Shown here piece by piece: positions 1 through 12,500 of a stretch of DNA of 64,000 nt. Source of the DNA: Eopsaltria australis (Eukaryota > Chordata > Aves > Passeriformes > Petroicidae); NCBI GenBank assembly GCA_034509425.1, contig JAVTVJ010000117.1, positions 1,240,001 through 1,304,000 of the forward strand, in the 5' to 3' direction. How positions within the stretch are numbered: the first letter of the stretch is position 1; every line of letters starts with the position of its first letter. The position numbers and the translations under genes are program-made. The notes under the pieces are model-generated. The model did no database searches. It was not told the origin of the DNA and saw only the letters and a list, made by a program, of their open reading frames with translations.

Positions 1-1110
1 ATAAGGGAACAAGAGGCTTTTGATGAAGAAGTAATGGAACACAAATGTCAGAGGGAGTAGCCACAGAGAAAACACCCACGAAGAGCAAAGTTAAGGAGAG
101 GTGGGAGGAAAATGTTGATAATTGGGGAAGAGAGAGCAAAATGAAACAGAAAGGAGTCTCAGCAAATTTCCATAATGTAACACTGATGAAGCCTTTTATG
201 ATTATGACAAGGATTCTCAGAATGTTCCCTTGCAGGAAGTTTGCATACTCATATTTTAATAGCTCTGAACACTTTCCCAGACTCAGTAAAAGGGGAAACT
301 TTTTCTGCTAGTGCTGCCTGCTCTAAATCTGGGCTACCCTTGTGCATCACTGAGTTCCAAGCAGCTGTATCTCTAAGGTCTGCTCTGGATGGGCTGGCAC
401 ATCAAGCCCAGGTCCATGCTGCCTCCAGAGAGTGTGACAGTCCTGACTGTGTACTCTGCAGAGCCAGCTGATGCTGCTCTTCAGGAGAAATACACTACAT
501 CCAGCCAAAGAAATGGAGACATTGTTTGGACAACACCTTGTGGGACATGGATACAGGTTGTTTTTTATCCAGAGCCAGACAGAAGCCTGAGTGGATTCAA
601 CCTGTGTGTTTGATATAAAATACCAGGGAAAATGATGAGATTATGGGCTATCTGAAACAAAGCCAAATTCACAAGCTAGTATGACCCTAAACGCTTCCAG
701 AAATCTCAGCTTGCACTTATTTCCAGTCCAGATTCAAGCCCCAGTGTGCAAACAAAGAGTACAGATTATTGCTATTTACATACCAATTGTTTACCTGACT
801 CTGTGCTTTCAGACTTGCTCGTTTTCTCAGACTGGATGTTTGTCTGCAACATTTCCTGAGATAAGTCTATGCAACTATAAATAAGAAAAAAGATTACAGT
901 TTCCCTGGACGAGTTTTTGAAAGATGTACACCACCATTCAATACTAGTCTAAAAAAAAGAAGACTGCCAGAGAAATCACCTTACAGCAGAGAGGAAGCTT
1001 TTGAGCTCCACACAGTGATGTGTTTCTGTCTGAAACATATTTTGCTTATGCAGATGATTTGCACAGGATAAATCCATCACAGTCACTTCAAGAGGACTGA
1101 CACCAGTGGT
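1..1110. other. flank downstream of the LRR gene, no gene seen
   Basis: Apparently unique sequence. Open frames here are short and lack any recognisable domain. No CR1 tail, LTR or RNA gene was seen. Confidence 0.5.
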
Positions 1111-1910
1111 TTAGTCTCTCCAAATCCTACGAAGGGATGAGAAATAATCTCTGATCCCTTCAGGGCCTCTGCTGCAGACTTCAGGGGGAGGACTCTCCAG
1201 TGGATTCCCCTCAAAATTGCATGAGCAGCAGTTGTATCCCCAGTCCAGGTTCACCAGCTCCCCAAAGGCTGCTGGAAGGGACCGTAGATGGTTGTTTCCC
1301 AACCAAGTGTGTGCAGATTCCTTAGAAGGCAGACATCCTCAGGAAGGCTCTCCAGTGAGTTAAAGAGCAATAGCAACGTTTCCAGTTTCTCCAGATGCCG
1401 AATGCTGGAGGGGATGGTCTCTATTTTGTTGTCACTCACATCCAGAAAGGTGAGGCTCCTCAGCTGGCAGAGGGGTGCAGGCAGCTCGCTGAGGCTGTTG
1501 TTGGCAAGGTGGAGGCTGTGCAGCCTTTGGAGGGCCCCCATCTCTTTGGGCAGTGAGCTCAGGCTGTTGTTGCTCAGAGTGAGCCTCTCCAAGTGACTCA
1601 AAGTGCCAATTTCAGCAGGGATTTCCTTCAGGTTGTTGGAGTCCATGTAGAGGCAGGTGAGGTTCCTCAGACGGCCGATTTCCTGGGGAAGCAGCTCCAT
1701 CCTGTACCTCAGGCAGCTCTCTCGTTCTGGGCTCATCTCCAGCACCTGCAGCTGGTCCAAGCCAAAGACCTGTGTGGGAACTGACAGCAGCTCTCTGCCA
1801 GAGATCTTGAGTTTCTTCTTCCCTTCGTATTTCGGATCGTGCTCTGTCAGGTACCTCCAGAGTGGATCAGCTCCTGGACAGGCACATCTGGGAGAGATGA
1901 CTGCATCCAT
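1111..1910 (-). pseudogene. leucine-rich-repeat protein gene with a one-base frameshift
   Basis: An ATG at 1910 opens a reading frame of about 202 sensible residues. After an N-terminal segment of about 45 residues (LWRYLTEHDPKYEGKKKLK) come LRRs of the form LPxEIGxLxxLxxLxLxxNxLxxLP at about 45-67, 74-96, 97-119, 120-142, 143-165 and 166-188. At 1303-1307 the frame breaks. The other frame resumes inside the next LRR (WLGNNHLRSLPAAFGELVNL) and continues through GNPLESPPPEVCSRG and IRDYFSSLRR to a stop at 1111. One missing base explains both halves. The total would be about 265 residues with seven or eight LRRs and a C-terminal cap. The frame is also open upstream of the ATG to an in-frame TGA, so an upstream exon joining near 1950 is possible. 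LRR proteins of this short cytoplasmic type are protein-binding scaffolds. I do not recognise the orthologue. Pseudogene or assembly error is undecided. Confidence 0.75.
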
Positions 1911-3363
1911 ATCCCACCAGAACAGTGGCTGGTTGAATGGAGACTGTCAGTCACAATTACTTGTATGCTCCACAGGCAGCCTCTGAGGTTTTTGGTGGAT
2001 CAAGGCTCTGTCAGCTTTTTGCTCTGCTGGGCACGTTACCAACACACACGCAGAGCGTTTGAGTTGCTCAGATACATCCCACTGAGTAAACATTTGGTGT
2101 TCTCACATGATCAAGTGTTTCCCCTCCTGCTCTGCAGAGTACACAAACCCAGCTCCTGGGCTTGTGACATGGCTTCTCACAGCTGCAACCAGTGAGCAGT
2201 GGTCAGGCAGGGAAAGCTCTGCCTCTCCTTTTCAGCAGATGTGTTCAAATCTCTGCTTGTGTGCAGATCTCTCCTTCTGGGAATATCAAGGGTGCCTTTG
2301 CCTGAAGAACTCACATTGACTGGGATTGCAATAGAAGCAGCAAGGCAGAGTAGATAAGGCACATTGTAAATGGGACAAGAGCATGGTAAATGGGTCAAAA
2401 AGAAGAACAGGGTAACAGCTGGTGGTCTGGGAACTGGGAACCATGAACATATCTTGTCCTCAGGTCAGTTTGTGCCTTCAACATTCAGCAAATACAATAA
2501 AGGGTCAGTTTTGAAATCTGGAAGTCCTCCTCCCTCCTGCTAAGAGCATGAACCCCTACACCACGGAGATACAAATTTTCTTGTGTTGCTATTGCTCTGA
2601 TATATTTAAAAAAAAATTTTTATTCCTTGCTGTCAAAGGTTTTGTAGATGTGTAAAATGCCAGGTTTATCCCAAGACAGCACAGCATGTGATGTAGAGAG
2701 CAGGGCATTTTTCTGGAAGGAGAAAATTGTGGGTTTGAAGCCTCAGGCTGAGAAAGCCAGCCTTTTTTACTTCATCCTCTAATCCTTAAGCTTTTCAGCT
2801 AAAAAACTGCTTAGGACAGCCATTTCAAATGCTTCTCAAGGAGAGTAGGTCTCCACAGCACCCCACAGGCCATTAGAGGTAGAAGACAACGTGTTAGAGG
2901 TGCAGTCTAAGCAGGTCTACCAGGTCAGGTCTTGTGAAGGTCAGGTCTTGCACATCAGCTTTGCTTTCCCAGCCTCCTCAGTTCTGATCATCTCAGGCCA
3001 GGATGGTCCTGAATTTGCTGGAACCTGTGTTCCAGCACCAGGGGAGAGTGTGGCTGCACAGGTGGGGGGTGAGTGGTGATAGCTGTCTATTCAGACTATG
3101 CTGGCAAGAGGATTTGGGGATTCTTGTTCAACTCTCGCTCTTACATTCTAGATTCTAGTGTTTTTTAATTGGTTTTCACTCTGAAATACACATTTTAAGG
3201 CCTGGCATATACCAGCTGTTGCACTTGACTTGGATTCAGAGTGCAAATACCACAATCATATTGCAATCAAGCCCTGGATTTCCTCCAGATAAATTTTCAG
3301 CATCTGTAAGAGAAAACTGTACCACTTGCCTGTGAGGCTGCTTAGGCATTTTAGGCTCCTGGG

Positions 3364-3510
3364 ACAGAATCACAAAGTTCTTTGGGTTGGAAGAGACCTT
3401 AAATATCATCTAGTTCCAAATCCTTTGCCATTGGCAGGGATGCCACCCACTAGACCAGGTTGCTCAGGTGCCCATCCAACCTGGCCTTGAAATCTTCCAG
3501 GGATGGATTT
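3364..3510 (-). mobile_element. CR1 LINE 3' fragment
   Basis: Antisense CR1 3' end. From low to high coordinate it has the AGAATCACAAAG tail, TTTGGGTTGGAAGAGACC, then the ACCAGGTTGCTCAGGTGCCC and CCAACCTGGCCTTGAAATC blocks. It is truncated at its 5' end, as usual for CR1. Confidence 0.85.
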
Positions 3511-5220
3511 TACATGAAAAAGGATTCAGCAGAACCTGAGAGAGTCTAATAATTTTTCATAGGCATGAATGGGTAAAATAACTTAGAAATATCTGGACAT
3601 CAGGCACGAATGCAGCAGCCAAGGAAAAGTGAGATTTTCACTTGCAGAGGAAGGTTGCTTTCCAACAGACCTCACAAATAACTGTAAAAATAAGACTCAA
3701 CTCCCATCAAGAAGGTGCTGAAGAAGTTATTACACTGACAATAATTTCAGACTTGGGTGAAAATCATCCCCCCCATCGCTAAAGGGAAAAATGTGTCTCT
3801 AAGAACACATTGTCAAATACATCTGTCCTGTGAAATAAACCAAATTGCTGTATGTGCTGCCTTCTCTCTGAATGTGCTTTTCTCTTGAAATCCAAACCCA
3901 ACTCTTTCAGACAGGATGTCATGCAGAGACAAAGCTGTGGTCAGAAAGAAGTTTCTGTGGTTTTCAGCACCGTTCTCTTGCTGCACTTTTTCAAACCTGG
4001 AGTTTGACCCTGTGTTTCTCTTTACAAAGGTGGCAAGTTCTTCTCTGCTCCTTGCAGGACATCCTTCTTCCTGATGCTGATAGCTGGCTCATCAGGAATG
4101 TTGGAAGTAAGATTAATGCTCCTAATTGTCCCCTTGCGCTTTCCACATAAAGTTCATGTCACAAAATGTAAAGTAGCAAGAAAGAGCCCACATTTTCAAC
4201 ACATAATCCCCTGGAGACCCAGCAGGGTGGTCTCATTCTCAGTTCAGACAAACTTCAACAACATTGCCAGCATCAATATTGTGGGGCCAAGCCCTGCATG
4301 GTATTCAGATGTTAACCCTTACAACAAAAATCTGGTTTGTAAAGCAACTACCAAAAGCAGCCTCCTCTTCAGCACATCTTCATGCCTTTGTAATTAGTTG
4401 TTCCCATTTCACAAGTCAGAAGACAAATATCTACTATGTATGTGACTTCCAGGTTTAAAACAAATCAAGGAAATTAAGCAGGCTTTTTCTTGATTCAACT
4501 TCAGTATTTACAAAGATGTTGAAAGAAAAATCCAAACCCTGACAGATCCACATTGCCATAAGGGCCTCAGCTACCAAATTTAATATGTAGGAGGCAATTC
4601 AGTGACTGATAGAGACTTTTCCTCCAGCAGCTCTGGCTCTGCAGAAGCAGCAGCAAGGAGGACTCTTGGTGGGCTCTGCTGGATGCTCATCCCTGCACAG
4701 GGCTGCAGACTGAGGCAGGGGCCTGCCTTCAACTCCAGACTGGCTTCATCCCTATGCTTCTCTTCCTGCCATGCCGTGAAGAAGCCACGTTAACCCTCAC
4801 CAGTCTGGGCTCCAGCTCACAGAGGCTGAAAGTAGATTTTTTTCAGTCTACACTGTAACTGTTGAGTTAGTGCAGGAATTTTAAGAAAGTTTTCATTGCC
4901 CAAGGACAGGACAAGTTCCTGCCATAACCTTGCCCCTCTCCCCCTGAGCAGCCTGGCTGCTGGTCACAGAGCACCTGACCTGCCATCACCTTCAACATGA
5001 ATATCCCCACAGCAGCTCAGGAGGATGTGAGTTACTGATAGTGGAAGATAAAGACAGCTACCAGATCTCTTTTTCCATGGAGATGTAGTCAATGTAGGCA
5101 ACACAGCTCAGAGTCCTGCAGCTGAATACTTTAGGATAAACTGAATGGATCTCCAGGCTCTACAACTCCCGTTGGAGTCACCGAAGTGCAGGTGCCACAG
5201 CTTGACTCCTTAAAGTCATG

Positions 5221-5275
5221 GAGTTGGACTTGGATGATCCTTGTGGGTCCCTTCCACCTATGGATATTCTATGGC
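5221..5275 (+). mobile_element. CR1-like 3' tail
   Basis: GAGTTGGACTTGGATGATCC followed by TTGTGGGTCCCTTCCACC and ATATTCTATGG matches the 3' end of the CR1 subfamily that also supplies the SINE tail at 41217. No tRNA-like head precedes it. Confidence 0.7.
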
Positions 5276-7086
5276 TCTCTGTTTGGTGACTCTGAATCTC
5301 ACTGTGAGAGACTGAGCATGGGTTGAGGTACCCAGAACAGCCATTTTACATCATTTTATGTGATCTCCAAGGGGGTCACCCACTGAATCTCTGGAAAGGC
5401 TTCCCTAGGCCCTGCATCATCCCTGCCAGTCCCTGTCAGTGTCTCTGGCCTTAAGATATTGTGGATGGTAATTCCCAGCCATTCCTAGTCACCAAGTCCT
5501 GCTCCAGAAGCTGTCAAATGCAATCTTTAACAAGGCAGAGCTTGGCCAGTTTCCACATTAAACGACTGAGTCATCAGTAGATTCTATTTGAGCTTTTTTT
5601 GAATATAATTTTGAAACTTTTTGTTTTTTAAGTAATTGCCCAGAATATAAGATCTGTGTTTGTCTCCCAGCCAGTTCTGTGGTCAGAGCACAGAGTTTGG
5701 GCTTAGCTGCCACAGTATTTTTTTTGTCTCTTCAGAAAGAAAAAAAATCCACAGGCATTTGATACAGCTTCCAAGAAGCAGCTAATTCAAAACTGTTTAG
5801 AAAACAAGTAGAAATTGTTAAATAATTTAACACAAAAGAAAAATTTTCCCAAATGATCCCGTTGCTTTGTTCTGTCTTTGTAATTTATTTGACAGGCAAA
5901 AAATTGAATGAAATAATGGTCTGTTTGCTATAATTACAGTAATTTACACATGATTTAAAAAAAGGAAAAAAAAGAGCAACTGACAGTGGTATCATAAATC
6001 CCATGTGTACCTTTTAAAATGTGAATAATATATTGTCTGGCTCTCTAATGCAATTTTAGCAGTACATTGCCACCGGGCCAAAATGTAATCCAACAAAAAA
6101 ATCAGTCTATTCCCAGGTTTAAACCTCAGATTCAGTGAACAGACTGTATGGTGATTTACCACACGTTTAGTTTCAGAGACAGGAACACAGAGATGCCAAA
6201 GCCACAACTTTCCCTTACTCAGGGGTGGTCAGGAGAGAGCCACCAGCACTGTCCCTGCCCCACCTGCCACCTCCTGCCTGCGTGTTCACCTTGCACAATG
6301 CTGGACAGACAATGCACACGGAGTCACCAGCTCAGGCACAGAGGCACCTGCATTTTCTGGGGGGCAACTTCTGACCATGCCCAGAGCTGTATTTGTAGGT
6401 TTTCTGGCTTCCCAGATGGCAGACCTACTTTGGAAATTAATCTCAGGCCACCTTTCCAAAGACTGCAGATATACATAGACTGAAGCAAAAACTTTGACAG
6501 TTTTTGAAATCCTCCAAATACACCCTCCTTTCTTACCTGTTATTGCAGGTGTCCTTTTAGGCACATTCCTGTAGGGCTTGCTTCTGTAAGAGGTGGCAGC
6601 TATAGAAACCTCCCTTTGATGACTAAAATCTGAGCACAAACACGGGCCTCAATCTGGGTCTGCAGCTCATGTCTTGTACTCTGCTCACTAACGACAGATT
6701 CTGCCTGGTAAATGTCATTTAACTGGCTGGAGAGAAAAGAAGGTTTAAGAAAAAGCAGGGAAATGGCACCCACCGAATTCAGGGCACAGAGACAGTCTGG
6801 GGTGTCTCCAGGAACAGACTGAACAAATAGCCATATGTTAGGAAATATGCTGGAGCAAAGGGAATCAGGCTGCGTCCCCTTTTACGGGTGGAAAATGCTC
6901 AGAGATGTAGGCTGTGTCTAACTCATGCAGATTTTTCAATTGCTATTAAAGATGCAAGTGTGTCCCTTGTGTTCCTAATACAGACTCTTGGAAATGGCTC
7001 CCACAGACATTCAAATGAAAAGGGTTCTCAAAAGAACCCCTTCCATCTCCTTCAACTGGATTCCACTGCACCATCTCACCTCCTGT

Positions 7087-7146
7087 GGATTGCACTAGAT
7101 GACCCTTTGAGTTCCTTCCAACCCAAATTATTCTATGATTCTATGA
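7087..7146 (+). mobile_element. CR1 3' tail fragment
   Basis: CTAGATGACCCTTTGAG, TTCCTTCCAACCCAAATTATT and the octamer tail TTCTATGATTCTATGA identify a very short sense-strand CR1 3' end. Confidence 0.8.
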
Positions 7147-9094
7147 CCTCACAGGAGTTAAAGACCCTGAAAGTTGTTTAACAGAACATCATTATGTACA
7201 TTCCCTCCTCATGGTGCACTAGAATGTACTGAAGTCTACGCCATGCATGGCACATCAGACACACATGATGAGGAGAATCTGTAGAGATGAAGGAGTCACC
7301 ATCATGACAGGAATTAAATGTCACATTTGCATGGCCCAGTTAACATGTCTGACCTCCATAACACCTGCTCATTACCATCACATTTACCCAAAACAACGTC
7401 TCATCCCATGTTAGGAGGTGCTCTCAAATAGGGTCCCTGTTCTGACTCACCACTGGAGGGAGAAAATCTCAGCTTGGATTAAGAAAAATGTTTCTGTTAA
7501 ATATGTGATCAATATGTTTGCTTAATACTAAAACCCAGCAAGCTAGCCAAAGATGCAGTACAGTAACAGATACACCATCAAAAGTTACTTAAAAGTGGTC
7601 AGCCTTTCACTTCATGGTATTTTCACTTTGATTGTTCTTTCCATAGTAAGAAACACAGTAAAATCAAATCAAAGAGTTTATTTGCATAGGAAATAGCAAA
7701 AATAGCACCATTGAGAGCTACACAGTAAAGACTTTGTTTAACCCTGGCATTTGTACTTGTTATTTAATTTCATTTTTAAGTAAAGCAGAGGCAAATTTTA
7801 TCTGCTACTGGATGAGAAAAGACTCCAAGGCTGGAAAATGCTTATCTCTGGGCTTTAGCCTCAGGATCTGATTCTGGGCTGGTTATTGACAGCTGTGGCT
7901 TCTGCCTGGGCTGGCCAGTTTGGAAGCACCATGCCATATGGTGAATGTGTTAGCAGGGCAGGGTGCCTCTTTTCTGTCTCCAAAAGAGCAGATGAGATTC
8001 CCAAACACACTCAGCACTTAGTGCCTGTGTCAGGTCCATTACTCCCATCTCTCACTACAAACTGCTTTGTGGCAGAAGAGGTTAAAAAATGCAGCTGCTT
8101 TGCTGGCTGGCACATACCCGAGGCCTGATCACTTCTCAGATCTGCACTTAGTGGGTGGGCATGGCTTGGTCAGAGCTCACAAATGACCTATTGTGAAGGT
8201 CTTTTCAGACTCCATCCCCTTTTTCCTTTGTCTTTGCATTCTCAGGTTGATTTTGCCAATTAGGTGACAGGGAGACATGGCCACTGTCTGGCTTGTTGCT
8301 TTCACTCTCAAACACAAACTCCCCCATGTTTCTGGGTGTCTCTTTGCTCTGATCCTTTCATCAAAGATCAACATCCTCCCGGACCAGCCTGCACTATGCA
8401 CCAGCCCTCTAAATTGGGTCACACTTGTTTTCCCAAGTTTTTAATACTAGGAGACTTTCTCTGCTGCTCTGGCTGATTTTTGGGTGAAGCAATGGTAGGG
8501 AGCTGTGCATGTGCTGGCAGTGCACAGGGGATTTGGCATCCTTGACCAGACAGAGAATAACCTTGAAAAGGCATCTCCCTGACACAGGTAAGTAAGCTCC
8601 ATTTCTTAGAACAAAACTCTCAAGTACAGAGAAGTTTAGGCCATCTGTGTCATCCCTTCAGGCCTTTACTTTGAGATTCTACATGACACCATAAAAAGTA
8701 GCTTCTACAGAATATTGATTCACTTATCAGCAGAAGAACATTAAATTTAAAAGGGATCTTCTGGAAGCACACAGTAGCTGTTCAAAATTGTCTGTCCATT
8801 GGAAGTTGGATGTACTGGAGACCCCTTTTCCAGCTTTGGTATGACTTTATCTTCCCCTCCTCTGTGTGGGTGGCAAATAGCACCAACAATCCTGTGCCTG
8901 TGTGTCACAGTTAATGCCCCAGGCTGCAGGATTTGATTTCAGTTGAAAGGGTGAGGGATAAAGCTTTGGAAAGAATTAATCAGATAACAGATAAAAAAAT
9001 TGGCATTGGAATGGTTTTGCATAAACAGTCACACAATGCATTGCTATTATATGCTCTTCAAAAGAGGAAAAAAACCCCACTTATTTTTAACATT

Positions 9095-9100
9095 TTAATA
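9095..9100 (-). terminator. candidate poly(A) signal ATTAAA for the collagen transcript
   Basis: On the minus strand ATTAAA lies about 230 bases after the stop codon. A canonical AATAAA occurs only much further on, at 7677-7682. Either could be used. Only transcript data could decide, so the 3'UTR end is left open. Confidence 0.35.
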
Positions 9101-9156
9101 TGCCCTGATGTTAGAGAAAACAAACAAAAAAATAAGTTCACATATCACATCAAAGA

Positions 9157-9170
9157 TAATAATAATAATA
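9157..9170. repeat. (AAT)n microsatellite
   Basis: Short ATAATAATAATAAT run just downstream of the collagen stop codon, possibly inside the 3'UTR. Confidence 0.85.
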
Positions 9171-9327
9171 ATTATTATAATTCATAAAAATAATCTGACC
9201 GACCGGCAGCATTTGTTGGCTTTAGAAGGCCTCCCGCGAAAGAAACACAGCTGAAGACATTGGAGAGCTCTTGGCAGGTGTGAGGAATTCAAGTTTTCAA
9301 AACAAGTCTGGGGGTGCTCCCTGCATG

Positions 9328-9515
9328 CTATGGCCCTTTCACATTGGAGGGCCGGGCAGCCAGGCTTGCATAGTAAGCGCACTGAGAGGGGTCACACTGT
9401 CCACTGGCCCCCGGGGGTCCCTGGGGACCTGCCAGACCTGGCACACCGGCTTCACCTTGAGGGCCAGGAGGTCCTGGCATCCCATCTTTGGCATAACCAG
9501 GCTCCCCTGGGAGGC
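9328..9515 (-). CDS. COL22A1: collagen exon w33, terminal coding exon (COL1 end and NC1)
   Basis: Phase 1 start and TAG stop at 9328-9330. Triplets are broken once by GYAKDG, continue to GPPGASGQ, and end in CDPSQC followed by [16 protein letters not shown]. The Cys-X4-Cys pair marks the COL1/NC1 junction of all FACITs. It forms the interchain disulfides there, which covalently lock the trimer. NC1 is only about 22 residues. Confidence 0.95.
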
Positions 9516-12500
9516 CTGAAACAGAAACAAAATGCCCTGGGTGAGTGGCACCTGAGTGAAACCCCCAGTGTGCAGCACTCAGCAGTGTAATGTCACTGGA
9601 GATGGCTCTGCTGCCAAACTGGGATGCAGACAGCAGCTTCCATGGGTTGGGATTTGGCTAGGATGTCTCTCAAGGATATAACCAGAGTGTCTCCTCTGAA
9701 ATAAAGATTTCCACTCCCTATGGCAACCTTGAGATGCTCAGCTTTGCTATGGCTGCTCTTCTCTCTCCATGCAGAAGTTGGGAAGCTGCCATGGGACAAC
9801 TGATGACATACAGTCCTCACAGAGAGGAGGTGAGGATGGGAAATCTGGAGGCAAGAGCCAGCCTTGGGAGATAACTCATTGGTGCAGAGCATAGTGGGCA
9901 CATTGCTGTCTGAAGGCAATGCAAGGCTAGTATGCCAAATGCAGACCATGGGGTTTTGAGGGCTTCCCATAGTTCTTTCCCCAAGAAAGCAGTGAATGCA
10001 AAACTGATCAATGGTTCCTAATTTCAGACTGCAGATAAATGATATTTGCTGCTGCTTTGTCAGTAACAGTAAAGCAGAAGCTGTATCCTCAAGGCACAGG
10101 TGTTCAATATGACATTTTATAACATCTGAAGATGCCTGAACCTCTGGGTTCAGCTTGGTCACAGGAAGACTCTGCCAAGGACAGAGAAAACACTTCACAG
10201 TGCATCTAATAATTAAAGCTTCACTTTAGATTTGACTCAGAGGTCAGTTAACTTAGCTGTAACTGAGATGGATCATTGTACCCACTCCTCAGGTTGAGGA
10301 AATAAAGGTATGATGTTAATGATATAGTCCTTCCCTTTGGGCCACATCCTACAGAAATCATGTATGCTGCATTTATGTCATCCTGATTGTCTCTCTAATA
10401 CAGCAGAGACCTGTGTCTCAGTAGTGGTTCTAAGTGATGTGTTTTGTTGGGTGTTCTGAATAACACACCTGGAATTCCTGGAGGACCCATCTCCCCTCGT
10501 TGGCCAATGCCAGTGTCTCCTTTCTCACCCTTTGCTCCTCTTTCTCCTGTAGAGAGGGAAAGAAAAAATATGAGCTGATGAGTGTGGTCTACAGAACTAA
10601 ACACTATTATGGGTCTTTCATCCACACTGAAGCCAAAATATTTGGTAAAAACAGTTCCTAATTGTGGCCAATCCTCTGAGAGGGGACATTAAGTGAGAAT
10701 GAAGACTTGCCCCACTCTAGTTCTGGCCAGAGGTGGAGCATACCAGCGTATTCATACATACATATTCAACACCTCTGGTTCAACAGACTGAGGCTGCTTC
10801 CAACACCTGCATTTTGAGGACAATTTATATGCTACTAAAAGGAAAGGTGGATGCCAAAGTGGAGTGGACACATCCTTTTATTGGAGTGCCCCAACACACC
10901 AAGTTTCACTCACCTTTGGGACCAACTGGTCCCGGTGGCCCTTCAGATCCAGTCTGTCCAGGCCGGCCAGGCTCTCCTGGAGGGCCAGTTCTTCCTGGGA
11001 GTCCTTCCTTCCCAGGGGGACCAGGAGGTCCTGGTCTGCCATGGGATGCTTTTACCTGTGCAGGTTGTATCTGAGCCAGGATATAGGGTAACTTTGCTGT
11101 GAAGAGAGGGAAATGAGTTTGTTAGACTAGAAGGACTATGCTCCAAGAGATGGAGAGCCAGAACCATACCAAGTCCAAGTATTGTCACAGATCACTTTTC
11201 CAGGGCCACCCATTTTTTATCCCCCCATAATCCATGATTATGACACCCTGATCCTCTCTAAATTATTTAAATCTCATTTCTTGGTAGCCTTTAATTTCTC
11301 CTAAATTTCATACTTTTTCATAAACTTTTCTCTCATCCTCTGCTCCTTGTCCTCCAAGAGTCTGAAATGTCCCTTTCTTTAGTTGTGCAGGTGGTGGATC
11401 CCTGCTAAACTGGGACCACTGCTGCTCTGAACAGGAGAGCGCTTATCCTACTGCTTCTGTTACACAGAGATGCTACATGGCTGGTCTTGGGGAGAAAGCT
11501 TTTCTTGTTCCAGGCTGCTCCAGGCAAGCACACACTGCCTGCCATTTCAGTGTTAAGACTCTGAACAACCATGCTGGTTTTGGCTGGGGTGGAGTTAATT
11601 TTCTTCCCAGTGGCTGGTATGGGACTGTGTTTTGGATTTGTGCTGATAACACAGAGATGTTTTTGTTATTGCTGAGCAGGGCTTACACAGAGCCAAGGCC
11701 TTTTCTGTTTTTCATACGGCCACACTGGGGAGGTGACTGTAGGGTGCAGGGGAGGGTGGGAAGAGACACAACCAGGACAGTGACCCAAACTGATCAAAGG
11801 GATATTCCAGACCGTGGGACATCATGCTCAGTATATAAAGTTGGGAGGGAACAAGGAGGAAGGGGGAGCACATTTGGAGTGATGGTGTTTTCAATCCCAA
11901 GTAACCATTACCTGTGATAGAGCCCTGCTGTCCTAGAGATGGCTGAACCTGCCTGCCCATGGGAAACAGGAATTCCTTGCTTTTTCTTGTGTGTTTGGCT
12001 TTTGCTTTCCCTGATTAACTGTCTTTATCTCAGCCCATGAGTTTTCCAGCTTTTACTCATTCCCTGATCCTGCTGGTGGGGGAGTGAGTGAGCGGCTGTG
12101 TGGGCCTCGGCTGCTGGCTGGGGTTACACCATGGCAACCTTGAGAGCTCATAAAACACTCAGCATCACATAAACATCCTACAGAATAGAGGGAGAAGGGT
12201 GTTCTATCTTCTCTTAATTGATTCTAAATCTTGAATGCTTTCAGACTGGTGTGGATATGGAAGAGTGAGAGCGTGTAAATAAAATCTGTGAAATAATCAC
12301 CCCATTTACCTGGGATCTTTAGCATGGAACAAAATGCCTGCAGCTGTGTGTCAGCTGCTTCAAGAGCTGTGTGAGAAGGACTACAGCTCCGCATCCCTCT
12401 GCCAATGGGATCAGTAGTGGTCTGCAATTCACGTACTTCGAGAGAAACAGCAGCCCACATTCCCCTCGAACCCCTCTTCTTATATTGATGAGCATCAAAA

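Larger units (their letters stand above)
1953..9094. other. intergenic region between the LRR gene and the collagen gene
   Basis: No coding exon was recognised. It contains three CR1 fragments (listed separately). A repeat-poor AT-rich block at about 5570-6000 contains several TAATT-type motifs. The last part next to 9094 may still be collagen 3'UTR if a distal poly(A) site is used. Confidence 0.5.

Noticed and set aside
1288..1986. Leu/Ser-rich plus-strand frames opposite the LRR gene
   Set aside because: They mirror the LRR codons and show no independent domain.
9593..10198. 201-residue open frame on the minus strand
   Set aside because: It lies wholly in the intron between w32 and w33. 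It has no domain or repeat pattern and its composition looks like random intron translation.
10733..11102. Plus-strand frames rich in Pro and Gly over exon w31
   Set aside because: These are antisense shadows of a Gly-X-Y exon. The splice sites and the continuous chain are on the minus strand.
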